Positions 22,874-33,029 of a DNA stretch of 64,000 bases are shown in pieces. Numbering within the stretch: position 1 is the first letter of the stretch; the number at the start of each line of letters is the position of its first letter. Location of the stretch: positions 361,044,639 to 361,108,638 of the forward strand of contig CM046879.1 of the NCBI GenBank assembly GCA_025667525.1, read 5' to 3'. A model generated the notes under the pieces. It had not been told where the DNA came from and did not search any database. It worked only from the letters and a program-made list of their open reading frames with translations. This DNA is from Glebionis coronaria (taxonomy: Eukaryota; Streptophyta; Magnoliopsida; Asterales; Asteraceae). The position numbers were made by a program, and so were the translations under genes.

Positions 22874-23624
22874 GAACAGACTTGGTTCTCATAACAACCC
22901 CATTTTCATCCCTGTTTGAATGAAATTCCCAGTTAACCCCAATTGGTGTTGATAATGCCTTTGAAATATAATGAAACCTGTTGCATGTCATAGAAATACC
23001 AGTAGAATTAGGGTTTTGGACTTGTTTTGGTCTCCATGTTAAGCTAGTAGAAGCTTTAGACCTATTTCCCTGTGGTTGCAAATACCTAGGTTTAGCAGTG
23101 TGTCTGTCAGCGCTGAAATTTCTCTTGTCAGCGCCCCGATTGCTCTTATCAGCGTTGAACCTAGGGTTTGCTACAGGAACCCATTGCCTATTTGACCAAG
23201 TATTTGACTTCTGAAAAGGTCTTAGGCCTTGTGTGTTAGACCCTCTAGAAAAGAATGGGGCTGGTCTAACAACTTGTGAACTTTTGTTCACAAAGGTATT
23301 GGGTCTGACAGTGTTTGACCTATGTTGACTTTTGTCAGCGCTGAAATGGTTCCTATCAGCATTGACATTGGAAGCGTTGACACATTTGTATGCCAAATGT
23401 GAGAAGCTGCCACATGTGTAACAAGCTTTTCTAGACATAGTCTTAGGTCTAGAAGCAAAGAAGCCTGTTCCAGGGTTACTAGCTTGGCTTTTTGGTGACC
23501 TAGTATTCCTATACATCTCTGCATACTTAACACTAGGTTTTCTAACAGTTTGTGGGCCAAGGTCAACAGCTTTGCCAGTGGTAGGGTGTGTGATCTTAAT
23601 AGGTTTACGATCAATGGTCATCAA
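22815..23624 (-). CDS. gag-pol junction ORF of copia C
   Basis: Overlaps the gag stop by 14 bases in the +1 frame and the integrase frame by 59 bases. It is very basic and Asn/Ser/Arg-rich, with a second CCHC-like knuckle near residue 70 (CYTCGSFSHLAYKC) and several Ala-Asp-Lys/Arg units (NADKSNRGADKRNFSADR) written by TCAGCG motifs. It is probably the tail of the nucleocapsid part of Gag, leading into protease. Whether the two frame changes are programmed, as in some copia elements, or mutations cannot be told from one copy. Confidence 0.6.
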   Translation of the reverse strand: MMTIDRKPIKITHPTTGKAVDLGPQTVRKPSVKYAEMYRNTRSPKSQASNPGTGFFASRPKTMSRKACYTCGSFSHLAYKCVNASNVNADRNHFSADKSQHRSNTVRPNTFVNKSSQVVRPAPFFSRGSNTQGLRPFQKSNTWSNRQWVPVANPRFNADKSNRGADKRNFSADRHTAKPRYLQPQGNRSKASTSLTWRPKQVQNPNSTGISMTCNRFHYISKALSTPIGVNWEFHSNRDENGVVMRTKSVLVEQPNESKSSKAWVPKEN

Positions 23625-25707
23625 TTGGTATCATGTTTGGTGTGGGCTCATTTGGACTTTCACACAACAACCCTCCCTTAACAAACAAGGTGTGGTTAGC
23701 TTTCTTCCACTCTTCTAGGTCAGTCAGTTTTTGATTGTATTCCTCAATTGGGGAAGTCACTCTAGGTGGAGGAATGAATTCCTCCTCTTGGCATTCTGGC
23801 AAGCCAGTCCAAGATAAGTCCTTTGATTGGACACCATAGAAATCCCCAGCTGGTGGTGGAACAACAGTGTAATTATTCATCCCAATCCCACTCATATCCT
23901 TAGAGTCTCTTTGTTTACTAACACACTCTCCTAGGGATTGTGTGGCCTTATCAAATCTCTGGATTTTAAGACTCACATTATCTTTATTTTTGTTAGCCTC
24001 CTCTAACTGAGCTATCAAATCAAGATTAACCCTATTTACTATATCTTGAACATCCTTACTCTGATGTAACTCATGTTTTAAGATATTTATTTGATCCTTT
24101 AAATCAAACTCCATTTTCTTATACTCAGCTACTGTCTTTTCTGTTTGGGTAAGAGCAATTTGATAATTAGATACTTTGCATCTTTCAGTACTTGCCTCAT
24201 CTAATAATTTAACTATCTCTTGTTTTAATTTTTCAGTATTTAAACGACAACCCTTAGAACAGAAAGCATCATCATATACCTCATTATCTGATGAAGAGGA
24301 GGAGTGTGCCATGAGAGCATATTCAACATGCTCTTCTTTAACTTCAGCAACCAAAGCTCTGTCCTCTTCCTCATTCTTAGCCATCCAGCTCCAATCCCAT
24401 TCTCCAACACCATCAATTTGTTGAACAGCAACCATGGCCTTGGGATCTGGGCTTTTAATCATTTGGCTTGAAGGCTTCCCAGCATCAGATCTTCTTGGAG
24501 ATCTACATTCCCTCATAAAGTGCCCCATCCTATGACAGTTGTAGCACTCAACCTTGGACTTGTCAAATCCAGCAACATCCTTAGCATTAAAGGTCATCTT
24601 CTTCTTGAACCTTTTATTGAACCTGTTTGCTCTTAAACTTACAAGAGCCATAGTCCACTTGATGTCCATCTCTTCCAATTGTTCATCACTTATCTGCTCA
24701 AGATCTTCATATGTGATTCTTGAATCACTGGGCAAAGAAGCAATGAATGCACACACAGTATCTAGATCAAAACCAGCAGGTTTAATTCTATCAGCGCCAT
24801 GATTGTGTGTGTCAGCGCTTGAGTACAAAGCGTTGACAGGATATGATCCAGCGCTGACAGACTGACATCCAGCGTTGACACCTTGAGACCCAGGGGCTGA
24901 ATGTCCATAGAAGTTCATGGAATCAAATTGGCCTTCACTTTGTGAAAAGAAGGCCATGTTGCTGCTGGAAGATTTGTTATCACTCTCCAATTGCCATTCA
25001 TTCTCCAACAGTCTTAACTTGTTGAAGATGTCATCAAACCTGGAAGTCTTGTGGGTATTATTGACAAGAATAGATCTTGTCTCAATCTTCCATACATCAC
25101 CAAGGCTTTTGAGAAAAGTAGCATTCAATTCAGGGTCATCAATCTGTTTTCCCATGAAGGAAAGTTGACTTGTGATGTCAAGAAGTCTACTTCTTACACT
25201 GCTGAGATTTTCATTGGGTTGAGCTTTAAAGACAGCATACTCATGCAAGAGTTGCTTCTTCTTTTCTTCTTTTGTGTCATCATTGCCACCATGTGCTACT
25301 TCAAGAGCTTCCCAAAGCTCTTTTGCAGACTCAAAGCGTTTGTATTTGTGCTGATTCTCATGACCTAGGGCGTGTTTCAAGATGTTCAAGATTTTCATGT
25401 CCACCCTCTTCTTGGCTATATCTTCAACAGCTACAGCTCTCCCATCTCCAGGCTTTTCCACCTTATCAGCTTCAGGACAATTAGGAACAGCTGTCCTTGT
25501 GGCAATTGCAGCAGTAATCTTTGCTGCTTTATCGAATGTGTTCCCATATTCGATAATCTCCCAAAGAGTGTAGTCATGAATAGCTATGTATTGCTCAAAA
25601 TTGGACTTCCAAAGCTCAAAGTTCCTGGCATCAAACATGGGAATTTTGATACTAGGGTTTGAGAAGTTGTTTTGAAGCAAAGAAGCAGGTTGATCTGTGC
25701 CAGACAT
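23611..25707 (-). CDS. Gag of copia C, 698 aa, intact
   Basis: ATG at 25707 (MSGTDQPASL), 105 bases from the LTR. The N-terminal UBN2/copia Gag domain has KIPMFDARNFELWKSNFEQY, LWEALEVAHGGNDDTKE and LLHEYAVFKAQPNENL. Residues 285-310 hold NALYSSADTHNHGADR-type repeats. A CCHC zinc knuckle lies at about residue 389 (CYNCHRMGHFMREC), then an acidic patch. A long heptad-rich segment at about 500-590 (VAEYKKMEFDLKDQINILKH) is expected to be a coiled coil, a feature described for Sirevirus Gag. It forms the particle shell and binds element RNA. It is the one major ORF of C without a visible break. Confidence 0.88.
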   Translation of the reverse strand: MSGTDQPASLLQNNFSNPSIKIPMFDARNFELWKSNFEQYIAIHDYTLWEIIEYGNTFDKAAKITAAIATRTAVPNCPEADKVEKPGDGRAVAVEDIAKKRVDMKILNILKHALGHENQHKYKRFESAKELWEALEVAHGGNDDTKEEKKKQLLHEYAVFKAQPNENLSSVRSRLLDITSQLSFMGKQIDDPELNATFLKSLGDVWKIETRSILVNNTHKTSRFDDIFNKLRLLENEWQLESDNKSSSSNMAFFSQSEGQFDSMNFYGHSAPGSQGVNAGCQSVSAGSYPVNALYSSADTHNHGADRIKPAGFDLDTVCAFIASLPSDSRITYEDLEQISDEQLEEMDIKWTMALVSLRANRFNKRFKKKMTFNAKDVAGFDKSKVECYNCHRMGHFMRECRSPRRSDAGKPSSQMIKSPDPKAMVAVQQIDGVGEWDWSWMAKNEEEDRALVAEVKEEHVEYALMAHSSSSSDNEVYDDAFCSKGCRLNTEKLKQEIVKLLDEASTERCKVSNYQIALTQTEKTVAEYKKMEFDLKDQINILKHELHQSKDVQDIVNRVNLDLIAQLEEANKNKDNVSLKIQRFDKATQSLGECVSKQRDSKDMSGIGMNNYTVVPPPAGDFYGVQSKDLSWTGLPECQEEEFIPPPRVTSPIEEYNQKLTDLEEWKKANHTLFVKGGLLCESPNEPTPNMIPIDDH

Positions 25708-25797
25708 GATGTTTTTAGGGTTTTGAGAATTTAGGGTTTTTAGGGTTTGGTGTTTTAGGGTTCTTGCGTTACTTAAAGATCAAAAGTTTCTCAACAA

Positions 25798-25809
25798 GCT
25801 CTGATACCA
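25798..25809 (-). promoter_or_regulatory. Primer binding site of copia C (initiator Met tRNA type)
   Basis: Minus-strand TGGTATCAGAGC, the usual copia PBS complementary to initiator methionine tRNA, two bases from the LTR end. Confidence 0.9.
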
Positions 25810-25811
25810 CT

Positions 25812-26330
25812 TGTTGATCCCAAACTTAGATCGATTAAGCTTTGTGTATACGAGATTAGATCAAGTACTACACGTAGAGAAACCTTTGCTTGTGAATAAA
25901 GTAACAAAGTGTTATGCGGAATTAACACTTGATCTAAAACACAAAGATGTTAAACAAACTTTCACTTGTATTAGAATAATCTTGTTGATTACAATGAAAG
26001 GTTTAACTTGCGAATACTTATGAAAACTGATATATGACTTTAACCTAAAAGACCTTCTTTTATAGAACAAGAAGTCTTGTACAATAAGCTACGAATCAAA
26101 TATTCTAGGTAAAGATAATAATAGAAAATACAATGTTGTGCTTATCTTTACCATACATAAATAAAGAAACAAAATAAACAAAAGATATTCCATCAGTGTC
26201 AATCTTCAAGGCTGTCAGCGTTGACTTCTTCAATGTCAACGCTTGGCTGTCAGCGTCCAATGTCTTCTTATCAGCGTTGACATTCTTCTTATCAGCGTCT
26301 AGTGAACTGACCTATATTTTATTCCCAACA
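25812..26330 (-). repeat. 5' LTR of copia C
   Basis: 519 bp, TGTTGATC...CCAACA on the plus strand, no differences seen from the other LTR. The minus-strand promoter has TATAAAAG at 26057-26064. Between the LTR outer end and this TATA lies the TCAGCG cluster (about 26190-26310), so the cluster is in U3, where enhancers sit. Confidence 0.93.
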
Positions 26331-27005
26331 TAATATCCACAAGAAAGTATAGTATATGTAAGTAATACTTGGGTGCAAGACCCCCAATCAAGTTTTCCTT
26401 CTTAGAATACGCACTAGTGAATAGGGGGTTAGGTGGCGCGAAGCACTTAAGTACCTATTAACCCTTAGACGGCATTTTATAGCACATCGCCTTTCTATTC
26501 ACTTTGTAGTTTGTATTCTTCGAATTCTTGCCTATTGGAAGTATTTATCTATTCTTGATTTAATTAAATTTGATCGATACACGTGTCAAGGACCGGAACG
26601 CTCCCGAACACGGTGTATTGCAAAAGCAATACTTATGGAAGTATGTGTATTGAGTGTTCGTATACGTATACGTATCTACATGTAATAATATATCAAAAAT
26701 ATTTTTGTATTTGTTGGGTTTTTTTAAAGAAAATACTATATATACGTAAAAACTGATGAAAACCAATAATATATATTTTTGGGTGCAATCTCTTAGGAAA
26801 AAGATTGGTTTTTGGATTTTTTATTTTTTTGGTTCAATTCTTCAAGACAAAAATTGATTTTGTTATTTTTTTAGTTTTTATATTTTTATATTTTTGATTT
26901 TTTTATCTTTTGCATTTATGATACGTAAAAATAACGTCCACTCGGGGAGCGGGTCCCAAAATCCAATCAAAACCGTCAATCAATAGTCTCTCGTAATATC
27001 ATGAA
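26331..27005 (-). other. Untranslated leader of element B
   Basis: Lies between the PBS and the copia C insertion; gag begins on the other side of C. No coding. At 26431-26450 the minus strand reads TTAAGTGCTTCGCGCCACCT, matching 19 of 20 bases of the leader of element F at 60073-60092. It also includes AT-rich stretches and a poly(T) tract. The leader is where dimerisation and packaging signals would be expected. Confidence 0.6.
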
Positions 27006-27020
27006 CCGGCAGCGGCGCCA
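27006..27020 (-). promoter_or_regulatory. Primer binding site of element B (Asp tRNA type)
   Basis: Minus-strand TGGCGCCGCTGCCGG, two bases inside the LTR end. This is the Athila-type site; F has the same core and E a one-base variant. Confidence 0.85.
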
Positions 27021-27022
27021 TT

Positions 27023-30000
27023 TGAAATTTAGTATTTGTAAGTTCGTTTATTCTCGACTCAAGACAAATTGAAAGACCTACTAATATCGAGCTTTAAATT
27101 ATTTTTGGTTGTAAAGGGTTATTTGGATTCTATTTCTAATTCAAACAATCACGTAGAAAAATGAAAAATATTAAAGCTACGTATCCGTAAAACAAAGTGC
27201 AAGTACTAAAAGTACAAGTTTCTATTGCATGAAAAGTAAAATGCTTGAAATGTAAACTAAATGAAAGTATAGGGACTGAAAGTGTAAAATCAAAAACAAT
27301 AGGGACCAAATATGTAAAATGTAACAAACTTGTAAACAAACTTAAAAAATTTCCAAAACTACTAACTGAAATTGTAATAACTTGAATTGTAAGGACTTAG
27401 TTATGCAAAACCAAAAAACATGGAAGTTTAGCTCTGATTACCAACTCTTTCAAAAACCAAGGATTATATTGCAATTAAAAGAGAAATTTTGACAAAAACG
27501 GGTTACGTAGATCGAATAAGCTGGTAAGAGCTTATTACTCAACCAAATTCACTCTAGTCTTTTGCAAACTGCTTAAAACTCAAAATAAGCTAGGCTGGTA
27601 AAAGGATTTTGCTTAAAAGCTGGTAAAACTCTAGAAAGCTTATTTCAATAAGCCAAGAATAAGCCCAAATGAAATCCAGACATCCACAATCCAATTTTAT
27701 TGCTAAAACTGATTAATACAAAGCTTGGAATGTCATTCAGAATCAAAAATGGTCTACTGAATAAGCTAAAATATTTAATAAGCTAAAATTAGCTTATTTG
27801 ACCAAAGTTGACCAAAGATCCAAAAAAAACTCAAAATCTCAGAATCTACTAAGGACAAGTTTGCAAATTGATTTGTGAAAGAAAATTGGAAGGTTTATGA
27901 AGTAGAATTAGAGATCTAGCAAAACAGTAATGAGTTTATCACAGAAACTTGAGTTTGCTTATAAGCTGACTAAAAAGCTAAGAACTCACTGAAAACTTGG
28001 TACTGTATAATTTCCAAATGAACAATGTTAGACTGGATGTTAAGCTACAATTTGAAACAAATTCAGCTAATTTGGTCAAGAAACAAGAAAATGCCAGTGG
28101 ATCAAAATGAGCTAGTTTAAGTGATGAACTTGTTGTAAATCCTTGACCCAAACTTTTGACTACCAATTGCCTGTTTGAAAACCTATTTGACCTCAAAACT
28201 TTTCCAAAATACTTACACTAATGGACTTAGTGTATTTGAACTCTGAACAACAAGATTTTACAACTAAATCACCAATAATCTTCCAAAACCAAACACCTCT
28301 TTAAAATCTGAACAAGAAATTTTACACAGACTTTTTGAGTTCAAAGTTTAGACAGATTAAAGCACCTAATTAAACTTGTTCTAGTGATGAATTGAAATGG
28401 TTTAAGAGCAAAGTTAAGCTGGTTTACTTGTTAAAACTCAAGATGATCACTAATGAGTTATGACTCATGAAACACTAATTTTAACTAAGTAAAACTGAAA
28501 TCAAAGCTGTAAATCAACAAGTAAGCAATCACACTAACACAATTAAGCTATAAGCAGTCTAAACACACAATCAGTTCAGCAAGTAAGGCTTATTCTATGA
28601 ATTGCGCATGCAGTGACATTTAAGAGGAACAAAAATAGGAATGAAGCACTTTTTAGCTTGAAGCAACCATTGAAGGAGTAGAGAGGCGCTGAGCATTCTA
28701 AGTAACACTAAACCACCATTAATCAACCAATAATCATCATCATATCATCACAAAATACTGCTACAATAATCACCCTGCTACACTGCATGAACTTGACTAC
28801 AAATGAACTTCAAATGAACTCTGAACAGCTACAAGGCTCCAAATCATCAACAAGCTTCCATTGATCATAAAAGATCAACATAAACAACACAGTATCACAG
28901 GAATTGAAGTAATGAATGTAGATGAATGAGAATTAGTGAAAGTGAAAGTTGAATTTTATTTATGGAGGAAATAGTGGTTACAAGTAGTTGCTAACTAACT
29001 AACTGACTCTTAGGTGTGAGTCAAGCACCTAAGAGTAGTTCTAACTGAAAGTGAAGAACTGGAAATGAAAGGGAAAAGTTAAGTGTGTGTTTATCACACC
29101 TACAATCTACTTTTACAAATGAGTTATACATGTCCTTTTTATAGAGTGAAGATGAAGGTCAGTTGGGGTGGATGACGTGTTATGTCCAATCTCTAAGCTC
29201 CACGTGTACAAATTTGTCCAATTGAAATTCTTGAGCGACGAACTGAATTGGGCTTTCTTTCTTTAATGATTTATAGTCTAATTGATGAGTATGATTAGCT
29301 TCGTCACTTGATTTAGAGCATATTTGATGTTTTGATCTCCTTCTGAAAATGCCTAAATCTCAATCTTCGATCTGCTGCTTGAGAGGCCACGTGGCGCTTT
29401 GTGATTTGTTTAGAATCCTTCATACGGATTGTTATCCAATATGGATATATTAATTATGGGTTGGATACTTCTCATTGGTTGAAAATATATGAGTGCGCTC
29501 TACCGTTATGATTTGCTAATTAAATGAAGTCGGCGCTAGTGGGTGAGGTGGCAGCTGATTTGGTGATCCTTGTCAAGCCAATACTTGCTTTTGATTGGTT
29601 GAAGTGTTAATTCTTGGATCAAGCTCAAAATAAGTATAAAACTTGGCAGTTTAAGCCCCTAAACTTTGGCAGATTTATAGTTTGATCTCCAATCTTCATA
29701 GTCTTGACATAAATGGCCCTTTGACTTGTATTCTTGAACACTTGAAGCCCTTTGACTTGGTTGACTTGAGAGTTGACCAAATTTGACTTGGATCTTGACT
29801 TTATCAAAATTGCACTTTAGTCCTTCATCTTTTGAACGCTGTCAAGATAGGTCCTGTATTTTCAAATGGCTTGTCACCTTTGATCCTTCTCTTGTCTTTT
29901 CATTGTCTTTTAGCTTGATTTCACTTGTTTGATTCAAATTTGTATCCTTGTTACCTAAACAAGCACAAACACAAAACATACCACATAATACTGCTTTATG

Positions 30001-30075
30001 GCATAAAAGTTAGGTATTTGCTAGATGTTTTAGAGTGATTTGTTGACTTATTGATATGAGATTTCACTTATATCA
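27023..30075 (-). repeat. 5' LTR of element B
   Basis: About 3.05 kb, colinear with 5709-8716. Differences include an extra block of roughly 45 bases near 28880-28925 and an insertion near 29578. The minus-strand TATA (TATAAAAA) is at 29136-29143. No gene inside; the small ORFs are not shared in a coding pattern between the two copies. Confidence 0.88.
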
Positions 30076-30080
30076 AATAG

Positions 30081-31145
30081 CTATATGACTACTTACTCTA
30101 AAACAATCCCAAACACTACCTTAAAACTGAATGTGTAACTTTTCTTAAAAAGTCACAGGTTCGCTCAATGAATTCACTTCTATATGTCAGGAATTACTTA
30201 TTAGTCATGTTTCGAATGATGTTTTGATTTTCTACGATTAGGAGTTGTATTGAAGCGGGTATCTATTGTAGGTTATCTATGCAATGTAGTAATTTATTAA
30301 TTGGGTAAACTTATAAGAAAATAGCTTTTTAGAAGAATATACAGTTTACTTTCATCTTGACAGTTTCTATAAAGTCTATAAAATCACACTACAATAAAGT
30401 TTGCAACGACCCAGCCAAATATTTTGTTGAACTTTAGCCTCGTCTTTTGGGCAAATCCAAGAGCAGTTTAGGGACAAAAAGTTTAAACCGGCCCATACGG
30501 CTGAAAGTCGTCTTTCAGAACCGAATAATGGAAGCTACAGACATCAGTTGTTGGGCTTTTGCCTCAGCTTGGACGGCTGAAAAATGATTTGGTACATGTT
30601 TCCTATCCTTTTGTTAATGTTTATCTTTCTAAAATAAAAAACGATATATCGAACATGATGGATTTAATACCAGTTCACAAGTTGTTTTTAGTGGTGGACA
30701 TAGGAAGTGGTAATGATTATGTTGCATAAATTTTTATATTTAGTTAAATAAAATAATGTTTCTATGATTGAAGTCTGTTGAGTTTCCAATTATTCTACTG
30801 GGCATCTAATTGAAACTTATAATAACACATGCATTTGGCCTAGACATTGTCCTTGAAGGTTTGTTTACGAACTGTGATTGTTTAAGGTCTGATGTGAAGA
30901 ACCTTTTATATTATTCATTACTACATGTGATAGGCTCGATGAAGATGTGAATGCTTTAGATAATAATCTGAGCTAAATGCAAACTAGGACATTTCGAAAT
31001 TAGATAGCAATCAAAATGGCAGTAGCATTATTTTAATCATATAACTTTTTGCGGGGGGGGGGGGAGGAACAAAATGTTATAAACTGCAGGTTGTCATATT
31101 AAAGTTAATATTTAATTTCTGTCACTTAACACTTGAGCTAAAATG
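30081..31145. other. No gene recognised
   Basis: About 1.1 kb of AT-rich DNA between element B and the MITE. It has a 13-base G run near 31052 and no long ORF or repeat match within the window. It is the target DNA that carries the AATAG duplication of B at its left edge. Confidence 0.5.
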
Positions 31146-31147
31146 TA

Positions 31148-31429
31148 CTACCTCCGTCCTAATATTATTGTCTACTATTCCATTTTGGGTTATCCCAAAA
31201 TTATTGTCCACTTCTAAAACTTCTAAAATTAGATAGAGAATTTTATTTTAGTTTACCATATTACCCCCACTTGAGGTTATTATTACAAATAATAAAGAAG
31301 TATAAAATTAATTGGTTAAGGGTAAAACTATCATTCTGCAAAAAGTAAGAGAGAGAAAACTGAAAAAGTGATATTTTTCTAAAACTGTGTGTTTTTTGTC
31401 TGTGGGAAATAATTTTGGGACGGATGTAG
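31148..31429. mobile_element. Stowaway-like MITE, 282 bp
   Basis: Left terminus CTACCTCCGTCCTAATATTATT and right terminus reading inwards CTACATCCGTCCCAAAATTATT form imperfect terminal inverted repeats of the CTCCCTCCGTCCC type. They are flanked by TA on both sides (31146-31147 and 31430-31431), as expected for Tc1/mariner-derived Stowaway elements. The interior is non-coding. Confidence 0.85.
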
Positions 31430-31493
31430 TAGCAGTTAAAGTGAATATCATGATCAACTTGCAGGTACACCCACGCTGCAATTTTGCTATTAA

Positions 31494-32293
31494 GATGGAC
31501 AGAAAGCAGTTTTCGAGTGTCTTCGCGCACCACATGCCCAAGATTTCCTACAAGCTATCCCCATAGACGGGCTCGGTCAACATATGTCGCCGGTGGAATA
31601 CCGCACTATCCTTAAGTATCGCCTTATGATTCCATTATTTTCGGTTGATGTTATATGCCCTATTTGTCGCAAGGCATGTTTGGATTCTTTTGGGGAACAT
31701 GCGGTTCATTGTAAAGAACTTCCGGGCTTTAAGTATCGACATGATTTTGTTAGGGACGTTCTTTACGACATATGTAGGCGTGCTGGGATCTCCGCCAAAA
31801 AAGAGGCACCTGTGAATTTCTTGACCGACCCGTCAGATGGAAGATCCACACTGAGACCCGCTGATATTTTGGTTTTTGGATGGGTTGGAGGTAAACATGC
31901 GTGCGTTGATTTGACAGGTGTTTCTCCTCTCGTAGGGCTAGGCAGTCGAGATTTTACAGCAGGTCAGGCTGCTATAAAAGCCGCCTCGTGCAAAGTGACT
32001 AAACACGAGAAAGCATGTGTTGAAAATCAACATGTGTTTATTCCTTTCGCGTTTGATACATTTGGTTTCCTTGCACCTGAGGCGGTGGAGCTACTTACGA
32101 GAATACAACGTGTTATGAATAGTAATGTTTTGACTCCTAAATCCACAAACGTTGTATTTAATAGACTTAGTTTTGCTATACAAAAAGGGCTAGCGGCGCA
32201 GCTTGTTGCCCGTTTGCCTTCTCCTAATATGTAAATTATAATTATTAATAAAAGTTTGTGGATGATTAGCTTAAAAAAAAAAAAAAAAAAAAA
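31494..32293 (+). pseudogene. Orphan restriction-like-endonuclease-type domain with poly(A) tail
   Basis: An open frame from 31494 to 32234 (ATG at 31584, 216 aa from there). It has a CCHC-type module (CPICRKACLDSFGEHAVHC), then RHDFVRDVLYD, RPADILVFGWVGGKHACVDL and KHEKACVENQHVF. The order zinc module, R-H, P-x-D...D, K resembles the C-terminal endonuclease of R2-type non-LTR retrotransposons, which nicks target DNA. There is no reverse transcriptase upstream. A polyadenylation-type AATAAA (32247-32252) and a 21-base A tract (32273-32293) follow, so it looks like a reverse-transcribed, 5'-truncated copy. ATGGACAG occurs at 31495-31502 and again at 32293-32300, a possible target duplication. 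Similar frames are, from memory, common in Asteraceae. It is either a fragment or a domesticated gene. Confidence 0.6.
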
Positions 32294-33029
32294 TGGACAG
32301 CAAGGTAAAACTTTTAGGTAGATTTTTGCGTTGTGGAAGCCGAAAGATAAACCCACGGTTGAAGTTATTTTTTTTAGATAATGAGCAGCAGCTCTAAATT
32401 TGACGATAGGCGTAAGGAACGACGCCGGTTTGTATGTTATGTCTTATAACAGGTTTTTCGCTCTATGGTTAATGATATAACTATGTCAAATTCGATTCGA
32501 AAGTGATATCAACCAATGCCCCCGCGAACGAAATTATGCGCGGTTCATCAACGACCTCTTAAAACGTTCACAAAAGCTCCCGTTCTTTGCCGCAGGGGAG
32601 CGTGGGTACAAATCCTAGTGTGTATCATTCACTAGAAAAACCTTCATACTTACCACCTCGTTCTTTCATGTGTTATATCAGTTTTTCTCCTTTTGTGATC
32701 AAACCTCCAGTTTTAGCTCTGAAATTACCATTTTACACTTTAACACAAATTAAAAAAAAAAATACTCCTAACAAAAGAAATACAGTATTTCAATAGCCAT
32801 CACTTTTATTTAAATCCTTATCCCATTAAAAAAAACGTATTTATCAAATTATAAATTTCTAATCTATAACTAACTACATTACAAAATATTTGGGTCCTTC
32901 GAAATATAGTAAGGCTGAATTTTTAACCATTTTTATTTACTAAATAAAATAAGTTCCTGATGTATTTTCAACATTATAAAACAAGTTAGGATTTTGTAGT
33001 CATGTACGTTTTTGCATTCGACTAAAAAA
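32294..33029. other. No gene recognised
   Basis: AT-rich DNA between the poly(A) tail and the long inverted repeat. No ORF above background and no recognised repeat. Confidence 0.45.

Larger units (their letters stand above)
14294..26330 (-). mobile_element. Sirevirus-like Ty1/copia element C, 12.0 kb
   Basis: LTRs of 519 bp (14294-14812 and 25812-26330) look identical on reading both, run TGTTGATC...CCAACA, and are flanked by perfect TSD TAATA (14289-14293 and 26331-26335). The minus-strand order is LTR, initiator-Met-type PBS, gag, junction ORF, integrase, RT/RNase H, a spacer, a large accessory ORF, PPT, LTR. Integrase before RT is the copia order. Large size, a coiled-coil Gag and an extra ORF after pol fit the Sirevirus (SIRE/Maximus) group. 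The element is young but its pol frame is interrupted. A TCAGCG-type motif is scattered through it. Confidence 0.92.
14294..26330. repeat. Dispersed TCAGCG-centred motif family in copia C
   Basis: I count 30 exact plus-strand TCAGCG in these 12 kb, mostly as TTGTCAGCGTT or TTATCAGCGTT. There are about 15 near variants (TCAGTG, ACAGCG, GCGTTGAC in reverse). Clusters lie in both LTRs, 16283-16350, 17020-17080, 18248-18352, 18984-19105, 21076-21183, 23105-23375 and 24786-24885. In coding parts it reads on the minus strand as GCT-GAC, giving Ala-Asp-Lys/Arg/Thr. About four exact copies were seen in the other 52 kb. Confidence 0.75.
5709..30075 (-). mobile_element. Athila-like element B, pol-less, with copia C nested inside
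   Basis: Two long direct repeats (5709-8716 and 27023-30075) run TGAAATTT...ATATCA and are flanked by a perfect 5 bp duplication AATAG (5704-5708 and 30076-30080). The primer binding site lies just left of the right LTR on the minus strand and the PPT just right of the left LTR, so the element reads leftwards. Its body codes for Gag, an Athila-type protease and an acidic tail, but no reverse transcriptase or integrase. Copia C occupies 14294-26330 within the leader, just before gag. Without C the element is about 12.3 kb. It could only move with enzymes supplied in trans. Confidence 0.88.

Noticed and set aside
31050..31064. G-run as a quadruplex regulatory site
   Set aside because: A single mononucleotide G tract without the spaced runs of a regulatory quadruplex; more likely slippage.
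31261..31541. Minus-strand ORFs of 77-90 codons
   Set aside because: They run across the Stowaway-like MITE and its junction; no conserved motif.
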